This document shows, one piece after another, positions 56,410 to 64,000 of a DNA stretch of 64,000 nucleotides (position 1 is its first letter; each line of letters opens with the position of its first letter). This DNA is from Sciurus carolinensis. Its lineage: Eukaryota; Chordata; Mammalia; Rodentia; Sciuridae. Below the pieces are notes generated by a model. It did not search any database and was not told the origin of the DNA. It worked only from the letters and a program-made list of their open reading frames with translations. The position numbers and the translations under genes are program-made. The stretch is from assembly GCF_902686445.1 (NCBI RefSeq), contig NC_062232.1, forward strand, positions 13,065,105-13,129,104, in the 5' to 3' direction.

Positions 56410-56565
56410 ATTTCATTCCTTGATTGATTCAACAAATATTTATGAAGCATATACTATGGGACATTTACTGTGACAAGCCCAGGGAATCCTAGGGAGACCA
56501 ACTGGTTCCCTACAATTCCTTCTCCAGAAACTTATGGTCTAACTTGAGGTCTGTAGACCAATGTA
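56410..56565 (-). mobile_element. L2-type fragment
   Basis: 'gattcaacaaatatttatga', 'agcatatactatgggacatt' and 'ccagaaacttatggtctaac' follow the antisense L2-associated block. Confidence 0.72.
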
Positions 56566-56769
56566 AATTTGTGAGTACAATAAATATGGTTCCTGTGTTG
56601 ATAGAAGTAGGTGACAGCTCTTGGAGGCATGTTGTTGGGGCACTTCACTCAGTCTCAAAGGATATATGAAGGCTTATTAGGGGAGTAGAAGGGAATGCAA
56701 ACTTTTGTTGCAGATTAATCCTCCTGCCCCAGTCATCCAAGTCCCAGGGATGTCACCCCACCCAGCTTC

Positions 56770-57795
56770 AGGAGGTAGAAGTTTTATTGGGACAAAAAGT
56801 GGAGACTTAACAAGAAATGAAGTGTTTGTGGGGGCAGGAAATGGAGACTTTATAAGACAGGAAGTGGAAATTTGACAGGAAGCAGAGGCTTGTGGAGACA
56901 GGAAGTGGAGACTTCAAAGAAAGTGGAGGCTTGACAGGAAGTTAGGGCTTTATGGGTCAAGAAGTAGTAGCTTGCCTAGAAGTGAAGGCTTAGTGGAGAC
57001 AGGAAGTGAGGACTTGACAGGAAGCAGAGGCTTTACAGAGACAGGAAGTAAGGCTTTCAGGAAACAGGAAATGGATTGACAGGAAGTGGGGACTTGGTAG
57101 GGAGCAGAGACTTTGTGAGGACAGGAAGTAGAGATATAGCAGGAAGTAGAGGCTTTACAGAGACAGGAAGTAAACGCTTAGTGGAGACTCAGTAGGAGGT
57201 GGGGTTTCATGGTCAGGAAGTAGTGTCTTGCCTGGAAGTGAAGACTTTGTGGACGTAGGAAGTGAGGTCTTGACAGGAAGCAGAAGCTTCATGAGGACAG
57301 GAAGTAGAGACATAGCAGGATGATGGAGGCTTTACAGAGACAGGAAGTGGAAATTTGACAGGAAGTGGAGGCTTTATGGGGACAGGAAATATAGGCTTGA
57401 TAGGAAGTGGGTGTTTTAAGGGAACAGGAAATGATGGCTTGCTTAGAATGCAGGCTTTGTGGGGACAGGAAGTGGAGACATTGCAAGAAGTGAAATCTTT
57501 ATGGGAACAAGAAATGGGGGCTTGATAGGAAAGGGAAGTTTTGTAGGGATAGGAAATAGTCTTGATAGGAAGGACAGGAAGTGGAGACATTATGGAGACA
57601 GGAAGTGGGTGTTTGAAAGGAAGCAGAATGTTCATGGGGACAAGAGTTAAGGGATTGTGGGAATAGGAAATAGGAGTTTTTTTAAGACAGGGATTGAAGG
57701 CTTCACAGGAAGTAGAAGCTTTGTGAGGTCAGGAAGTAGAGATGTAACAGAAAGAGAATTTAAAGGTAAGAAGTTGAGGCATGCCAGGAAGTTTA
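56770..57795 (+). repeat. GGAA-motif minisatellite
   Basis: About 1 kb of diverged tandem repeats. A typical unit of roughly 40-45 bases has two sub-units, one near 'acaggaagtggagactt' and one near 'gacaggaagcagaggctt', joined by 'tatggg' or 'acaga'-type spacers. CAGGAAG occurs about 22 times, all in the same orientation, with further CAGGAAAT variants. ACAGGAAGT is close to the ETS-factor consensus. The 140-codon minus-strand open frame at 57213-57635 is a translation of the array, with SCPHKA-like motifs at about 14-residue spacing. Confidence 0.95.
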
Positions 57796-57796
57796 T

Positions 57797-57830
57797 ATTA
57801 TTGTCATTACTATCATTATTATTATTATTA
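57797..57830. repeat. (ATT)n short repeat
   Basis: Imperfect ATT/ATC triplets bordering the minisatellite. Confidence 0.9.
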
Positions 57831-58419
57831 CTGCCGTCATCAAGTCACACTATTGGCTGCCTAGAAGCCATTCCTTAGGTTGCTTTTGAATCTGGTGCTA
57901 ACCCTTGATACAATCAACTGTGGCATGAAAAAAGACAGGAACATATGATACAAAAAATGGCTGGCAAAATCACCCTCTTATAAACACATCTTTCCTGGGC
58001 TATGGTAGGTTGGATAGTGTATCCAGGGATGTGTTATGGCAGACCATATCACTGACCTAGAAAGTTATTTTAATGTCTAGAAAACCAATATAATGGACAG
58101 CAAGTGAACAAGTGGGAAAATCCACAAGCCTGTCTCTTTAATTGTCCCAGGGTAGATCCCTCAATCTCTTACATTTTTTGCTTTATTTCATCATGCTTAT
58201 AGTGCCATGCCCTAGATCTTCATCTTTCCTTCATTGTCAGGGGCTCAGAGTGTTATTTCAGTATTTTTGAATTCTCTTTTCCCTACCCAATAACAGATCT
58301 TCGTTAGCATAAACTTTTGTTGGTATTGATGGCTCACTCATTTCCTTTTCAGCAATCCATTCGTGTGAACTCTTCTGGGGATAAGGGTCAATCCTAAGCT
58401 GTATTCCACCAGTCTCTGC
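57831..58419. other. Unassigned non-coding DNA
   Basis: Nothing recognised. Confidence 0.5.
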
Positions 58420-58870
58420 CAGAGGGTCTGTGAATTGAATTCATGAGATCCAGGAAAAAATTACATCTTGCTTTCAGTGACCTTGATTTGAAATTTAACA
58501 TTTACTTCCATTATAAATGAAAACACAAATCATAATAGTGTAAGCTATATCTATGAAAGTTAGCAATAGAAGTCACAAACATTTTTGTATAATGCTATGG
58601 GTCCTATGAGATCTCAAAATTTGATCATTACTACTTTAAAATCATGATGGTAAAAGACCCACCATTAGATCTTGTTATTTAATGTATTGACAAATGGGGA
58701 CATTTATTAATCTATGACATATTTGCTGTATTTGAATGATTGTATTTTGACACAGTTGATTTGTTTTATAATCCTATGAATTTTATTTCATACATTTAAA
58801 GAAGGGGTTCATAGGCTTCATCCAATTTCTAAAGGGGCCACAGCTCATCAGATGTTAGAAACCCTCCAAG
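58420..58870 (-). mobile_element. hAT-like DNA transposon relic
   Basis: Left 'gagggtctgtgaattgaatt' and 'aaaaattacatcttgctttc', middle 'accattagatcttgttattt', right 'tgaattttatttcatacatt' and 'gggttcataggcttcatcca' trace a common eutherian element whose ends read '..ggggtccatagg..'. Non-coding; family name not certain. Confidence 0.7.
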
Positions 58871-59674
58871 GAAATAATCCTCTGATACACTACTCATCAT
58901 GGAGGTTGCTGCACAAATTCATTGGAACTTCCACTACTACATATTGGTCTGGACAAGGGAAAATGTGAAGCTGAAATCCAACAGTGGTCCCAGGGAGGGT
59001 GTTTCAGGTGATTTATAGTCAAAGGAGAAAGCTATGCAAGGAGCAGAACAGTAATTTAAAGAAGATGGTGGCAGGAGGCCTTTAATTAAAGCCACCCTGA
59101 TGCATGTACCCCTTGGTATGTTTATGAATGTGTGCCATAAAGTGCATATCTTCTTGTCTGACATTAGTCAGCCCCACATGTTTTGTATTATAGAATGATA
59201 TGAGACCTTAGGTTGATGCCTCCCTTTCTTGGCTTAAAAGGAAGTAGAGTGGGCACATTTTGTGTAGGAGTCCAAGTCTGAGTCTCTGGAGCCCTGTGGA
59301 TTTATAGGCTATTTGGTACAATTGGAGCTCATTTAGACTGAGTTAGCCAGTCCTTCCCTATTGGAGATTGAAGTAAGGAAAGCTGCTGGATAGATGAGAT
59401 TAAGGAAGAAACTGAGGGCAGAAAGGGCCACAGAAGAAATGAACTGGAGTAAATTGAGAATTCCTCATAGACACCACCTGATCAGTGTCCTCAGTTACTG
59501 CCAATTTCACATGGGCATTCTTGTATGCTAGCTCTGAGGCTATCCTGGTACCTGCACTTTGAAAAACTGACCCCTTCCCTGTTCTGGTCACAAGAGATTC
59601 ATACACTTGTTCCATTGGTGGGGAGTTTGTAAACTCAATTCAGCATCTGAATGTTGGCTAAAGACTGCTGGGTG
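58871..59674. other. Unassigned non-coding DNA
   Basis: No named repeat; the 71-codon minus-strand frame at 59400-59615 has a protein-like composition but a stop just upstream and no domain I recognise. Confidence 0.5.
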
Positions 59675-59835
59675 AAAAGAACACATGTTTGGAGTAAGGC
59701 AAATGAGATTCCTTTATTGTTCTAGTGATAGCTGTGTGATCTTGTGGAAGCCAGTCTGCCTCTGTCCACTTCCGTTTCCTCATGGGAGCTCAATTGTAAG
59801 TTGCCTATTTAGAATTCCTGTGAACTTCAAATGAT
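59675..59835 (+). mobile_element. MIR SINE
   Basis: 'gatagctgtgtgatcttgtg' and 'cacttccgtttcctcatggg' keep the MIR core; flanks are decayed. Confidence 0.8.
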
Positions 59836-60327
59836 ATGGAAATACTTGGAGAAGAACAACTTTTGTGAAAGGACAAGAGAATCTACTAAGGTACTTGTGG
59901 GCTCCATCACAAGAGCTTCATGGCAATTTCATCTTATTGTCTTTCTTTTGGTTATTCATTGAAGAGAAGGATCTGTTCAATTAGTACAGGATCCCTATTG
60001 GTTTCTACCTTTACTAGGTTGAGCTCCAAGCTTGAAGCATATGGGTAGATTTGCTTCTTTTCATGGGTCCCATTCAACTATCCCAGCAGTCCCCAGCAGG
60101 GGATAGGAGTATAGGTAACAGTGAAAAGAAAAATGGAATCCCCTTTTTGATTCCTTTATCTACTACTCTGGTCAAGAACTGGCTTTTCCAGCAAATGTGT
60201 GCTGTCCTCCCAAGGCTTTGGATGGCTCAAATTTAGTTTCTTATCCAAAAAAGACCAAGAATCCTGCACAGGACTAATGGCTAGACAAATTGCTACCACT
60301 GGCTACCTGCCAGTATCTTACATCTCC
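59836..60327. other. Unassigned non-coding DNA
   Basis: Nothing recognised. Confidence 0.5.
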
Positions 60328-60401
60328 TCTTCTTTCTCCTTCTCCTCTTTCTCCTCCTCCTGTTCCTCCTCATCATCATCATCACCACCATCATTATTAC
60401 C
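60328..60401. repeat. CTC/CTT then CAT triplet tract
   Basis: Pyrimidine-rich triplets running into (CAT)n and ACC/ATT triplets. The poly-serine and poly-arginine open frames on the two strands are its translations. Confidence 0.95.
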
Positions 60402-60625
60402 ACTGCATATTCATAGCTCATCCCTGTGTGGGAGAACTGTGCCAAGTAGCTTAGTTCATGGTCACACTTAGCTCCCACAATCATACTTAATTACACTTAG
60501 GCAACTGAGGTTTAGAGAAGCTAAATGACTTTCCCAAGGACACAGCTGCTCAAATGGTAGAAATGGAAATTGAGCAGGTCTGCTTGAACTGAAAGGCCAT
60601 GCCCACAAGCAGTGTGCCATATACG
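60402..60625 (-). mobile_element. MIR SINE
   Basis: 'gcaactgaggtttagagaag', 'ctaaatgactttcccaagga' and 'cacagctgctcaaatggtag' match antisense MIR. Confidence 0.88.
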
Positions 60626-60803
60626 ATTTTTAGTATTTAATAAATGTGTGATAAACACACGAGCAAATGAAAGAGAGAATGAATACCACAGGGTGAAAAA
60701 AGACTAAGAGGTCATGGCGTGGATTCATCAGGGTGATTTATTCTTTCATTGTCCTTTCATGTCCTATCCCAAATAATATTAAACCCTGTTGCTGTGTTTT
60801 TGT

Positions 60804-60886
60804 TTTTTGTGGTGCTGGGGATTGAACCCAGGGCCTTGTGCTTGCGAGGCAAGCCCTCTACCAAATGAGCTACATCCCCAACCCTA
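60804..60886 (-). mobile_element. ID SINE, recent-looking insertion
   Basis: Antisense ID close to consensus: 'gtggtgctggggattgaacc', 'cagggccttgtgcttgcgag', 'gagctacatccccaaccct'. Flanks 'ttgctgtgtttttgt' (60789-60803) and the same string at 60887-60901 are identical, so the target duplication is unmutated. Confidence 0.95.
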
Positions 60887-60904
60887 TTGCTGTGTTTTTG
60901 TGAT

Positions 60905-62049
60905 TCTCAACTTAGAACTACTGCTTTCACTTGATGTGGCAGTGAAACCCTTTCCAAAATGCTACCTTGTTTCTACTTAAAGGTATTCAAATGATTAACT
61001 GCAAAGTAGTGTTCACTTTGTAATGAGCTCTTATGGAATTTCCTGGAGGTATTTATAGGCAAGTTGCCACCTCTTGAGGGGAAAGAGTTTAGACGTTCAG
61101 AGGGGATGTGATGTTCATTTTGTCATTTTTCACCTCATCTTGCCAGGTAACAGCAGATACTGTCTTTTTGAGGTGAGCAGGCTGAAGATGTCTTGGTTTT
61201 TATAAAATGTGGGCTCCTAGCCCCTGAGAGGTTTATGCTCGAATATAAAATTAAAGTCATTTGTTAACCCAGGAGAGTTTGGGCTATTGGTTTATAAATT
61301 GTGCCCATTGTGAGGCTTCTGAGACAGTTTAGATAAACAGAGGTGGCAAGTAACTGTCTGCAGATCTGAGACCTCAGACACGATGAGGGAGAGAGGAAAG
61401 AGATGAGCTGTTATCTTTTATTCCAATCCTCCTTGGTTCCATGTTGGGGATCAATAAACTGAAAAGAATAAAAAGCTCCAGAGAAGGGAACCAGTTGCAG
61501 CTGTCAGAAGAAACCTGCCATTGAAACTGGTAATGCCATTTTAATTAGGCTAAAGCAAGAATGAGAGCTGCATTAAGACCTTCTCCTTGGTGCCCTGGGT
61601 CGCTGGGAGAGAGAATGTGCTCCCTTTGTGTGCTTTGCCAAAGCCCACCAGCTGCTGCCTTGCAGGAGAGTTACATCTGAGTCACTGGTTTCCAAAAGGG
61701 TGACAAGTAGGCTGTATGTGTCTGAATGAGAGGGGCCTGTCTTTCCTTGATCCTGCCAGCTTGGGCCTGGACTCAAGCCATCACAGCAATGGCCTTGATT
61801 TGTAAACGGGTTGGATGTTTCAAGAAGCTGTTATGAGAGTGGATTGGGGGAGGAAGGAGAAAACAAATAGGGTGGAGAAAGAAAGCTGTAAGACATGGCT
61901 GGACTTTATGAGGCTCAGAAGGCCTATTTTCCTGATCTCACTTCTTAGCATAATACTTTCTAAGCTAAGTATCTCATCCTAGCAGTCAGTTTTTGGTGAT
62001 GAAGATAGTGATAACAATAATAACAACAAAAAGAAGAATGAATATTTGT
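60905..62049. other. Repeat-free unique segment
   Basis: About 1.1 kb with no recognisable repeat, the cleanest unique DNA in the window. It includes an E-box pair CAGTTG (61492-61497) and CAGCTG (61498-61503), and a homeodomain-type TTTTAATTAGGC (61539-61550). Candidate conserved non-coding sequence, unproven. No exon-like frame beyond chance. Confidence 0.35.
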
Positions 62050-62225
62050 TTACAACCCCTTTCTTAGAATCAGGTGTATTCCATTAATGAACTCAACTAG
62101 TGTTCACTCTAGCCCTTGATAGGGGTCCTACTTTTATCCCCATTATTGGGGTGAAGAAACAGAAGCACATAGAAGTTAAGAACTCGCTCCAATTCAGCAA
62201 ACCAGGATTCAGAGCTTTGGATTAG
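62050..62225 (-). mobile_element. MIR SINE (decayed)
   Basis: 'cccattattggggtgaagaa', 'acagaagcacatagaagtta' and 'gcaaaccaggattcagagct' follow antisense MIR. Confidence 0.75.
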
Positions 62226-62511
62226 GGCATTCAAGACAGAGTGAGATCTCAGACAAGGGCCCAGCGGGCTCAGGGTTAAAGTATAGAAAGCATCATATGT
62301 AGAGAAAACTGGCTTTCAGCTTTATGAAAACAGGCACTATGTATGTCATGTTAATTGTGGAATCTAATGCAAAATATATCCCAGTTCTGGTACAGTCTTT
62401 GTGCATCTTTCAATGCCTTTTGATTCATTGGGATTCGATGAGGCAGAGAAACATAACCAAAAGATGCAAAACATTATTACATACAATTCAATATACAGGT
62501 GCTTACATTTA
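62226..62511. other. Unassigned short stretch
   Basis: Nothing recognised. The 169-codon plus-strand frame starting at 62324 runs from here through an L2 fragment, with no domain; not a gene. Confidence 0.55.
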
Positions 62512-62582
62512 TATTTGTTCATTCATTCATTTAATAAATATTCCATTGAGCATCTACTGTGTGCCAAGCATTGCGCAAGGAG
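62512..62582 (-). mobile_element. L2-type fragment
   Basis: 'ttcattcatttaataaatat' and 'gagcatctactgtgtgccaa' are the antisense L2 3' end. Confidence 0.82.
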
Positions 62583-62849
62583 TTCTTAGACCTTTTGTGA
62601 ACTTATCACTTCATAGTGTTAGAAGTTGGAAAATGAGTATGATGTATTTTGTGCCCATGAAGAACTCATGTATGGAAATATATGCATATAGATGTCAGTT
62701 TGTATGTTCATCTACACAAATACCACATCAGCCCAACCTCTCCTCTCAATTTTCCTCACTTGTTGTCTGTAAGATTTATCCTATTTTACATGGTGTTATG
62801 GTTTTGTTTTGGTGTGCATTCATGTGTGCATAAAAGCCTCATGTCTAGT

Positions 62850-63160
62850 AATTGATTATAAGCTACTTGAGGCCAGCTGCACCATTTATTCACCATTGTA
62901 GCCCCTAGAGCACTACTACATCAAGTTTGTTCCATGTATCTGCAGTATTGGCATTACCTAGGAGCTTTTTAGAAATGCTGAATCTGGACCCCATCCAGAT
63001 CTGCTGAATTGAGAGCGCTGGGGTGGGGCCCAGGAATTTGTGTTTTAGTAGTTTTCTAGGTGATCTCCAGGTATGCTCAAGTTTGCAAAGCACTTCTAGG
63101 GTATGGAACCCAGGCCCTGTCATGTGTGAGTGCTCAATAAATAATCTTTGACTGATTGCA
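62850..63160 (+). mobile_element. L2 LINE 3' end, split
   Basis: 'attataagctacttgaggcc' and 'tattcaccattgtagcccct' on the left, 'gtgagtgctcaataaataat' on the right of an inserted MER5. Confidence 0.75.
62922..63095 (-). mobile_element. MER5-type hAT inserted in L2
   Basis: 'ggagctttttagaaatgctg', 'ctggggtggggcccaggaat', 'ttgtgttttagtagttttct' and 'caagtttgcaaagcact' match antisense MER5A/B. Confidence 0.82.
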
Positions 63161-64000
63161 TACATAAATTATTGACACTGAATAGGGGAAGTGGGTTGTT
63201 CTTACTAGGTCTGGGCATAACTCCAGGTATCTATTTTGCCAAGTCTGAGGAGACTGTGAGGAGGTAGGTCATATTTCTTTCCCTCTCAAAAAATTTGGAC
63301 AGATGCATTTAAATGGCTGAGAAGATAGACTCCATTAGCTTCAATGTAGGAAATGGTGAGCAACTGAGCACGTGACCTGATGGGAACTGAATGAATGGGC
63401 CAGTTCATAATGAAGGCCCAGAGATAAAACAGGAAGGAGTGATGAGTTCACAGAAGATCTGGGAACTCCTCACAGATGGTTTGTGGCAAGATGCTAAAGC
63501 CACAAGTTTACAAGAATTGTATGCTTGAGACTCTTGTCTGTTCCAGGGACTTATTGCAAATTAAACCCTCCCTATTCCTGTGTATGTGGCAGAGCCTTGC
63601 TATAAATCTATTTCAAACTGTTTTTTCTTTCCCATATGATTTTATTGTTCTTTCTTTAACTCTTCCAACCCTTTCCAACTCTTTCCTTCTTTCTGCCCAG
63701 GGAGGGTGTTATTGTCCAGACTTTGATCAGGGTTAAATCTTACCTATGGCACGACATTTGTCAAGGGCAGGGATGTGTGGGCTTCTGTGAGTAATCAGCA
63801 GCTATTTGGGGAGTCGTGGTTTTAAGAAATCTCCCTCCCTCAATAGTGTGATCATCCCCACCTCCAAAAATTCCCTTCCTCAAAAAAAAAAAAAACTTGT
63901 ATAAGAGCAGTTGGCTCAATATAATAAAATACAGCTTGGCATCATGAGCTACATAAACAAGAGGCATTTAATAGACTGCGTAGAATTTTGGCAGTGGGAG
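63161..64000. other. Unassigned non-coding DNA
   Basis: No named repeat or credible exon; a 14-A run near 63881. Confidence 0.5.

Noticed and set aside
59400..59615. 71-codon minus-strand frame with protein-like composition
   Set aside because: A stop lies a few codons upstream, no splice context is evident and I recognise no family. A BLASTX search could overturn this.
60199..60484. Poly-serine (plus) and poly-arginine (minus) open frames
   Set aside because: Both are translations of the CTC/CTT and CAT triplet tract.
62324..62833. Longest open frame (169 codons, plus strand) as a gene
   Set aside because: It runs through an antisense L2 fragment, has no domain, signal peptide pattern or codon signal I can see, and overlaps another open frame at 62401-62589.

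Overview
This window looks like ordinary non-coding mammalian DNA from a rodent, most probably a squirrel relative (Sciuridae). I find no protein-coding exon, no intact retroelement gene and no RNA gene other than SINEs. The taxonomic signal is the SINE content: free ID elements (tRNA-Ala-derived, with Pol III A and B boxes), and fused dimers of a 7SL-derived B1 unit with a shortened ID unit (B1-ID, also called B1-dID or MEN). These dimers are known from squirrels and a few related rodent families. MIR, L2, MER5, MER20, MLT1 and MaLR relics show a eutherian genome. The DNA is AT-rich and CpG-poor by eye, with many CA/TG microsatellites. It is either intergenic or inside a very large intron; the sequence does not decide which.

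Layout. 0-9 kb: unique AT-rich DNA with one MIR, one B1-ID, two L1 3' ends, and an L1 split by a DNA transposon. 9-18 kb: a nested block where an MLT1-type LTR abuts an L1 that was later hit by a B1-ID and by a younger L1 tail (clean 13-bp target duplication), then L2, MLT1 and several copies of one old LTR-like family. 18-29 kb: mostly unassigned, with a motif-dense candidate regulatory segment near 21.5 kb and several microsatellites. 29-33 kb: a CCAT/CCAC-rich tract, L1 tails, MER20. 33-42 kb: MIRs, a MaLR LTR, B1-ID elements, an L1 split by a B1-ID. 42-51 kb: dense MIR/L2/MER5 relics, two of which were themselves hit by ID elements. 51-56 kb: L1 ends, poly-T and TTTC runs, a cluster of antisense MIRs. 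56.8-57.8 kb: a 1-kb minisatellite built on an ACAGGAAGT-type unit. 57.8-64 kb: a hAT-like relic, MIRs, a clean ID insertion, and about 1.1 kb of repeat-free DNA (60.9-62.0 kb).

There is no gene system to describe. The observations most worth following are the minisatellite (an array of some twenty ETS-type GGAA motifs in one orientation), a pair of similar ~160-bp segments 8 kb apart that match no family I recognise, two full-length ID elements with a shared 3' extension and exact target duplications, and a six-copy LTR-like family. Family names for old repeats are from memory of consensus sequences and were not checked by a search; boundaries are usually good to about 10-30 bases.
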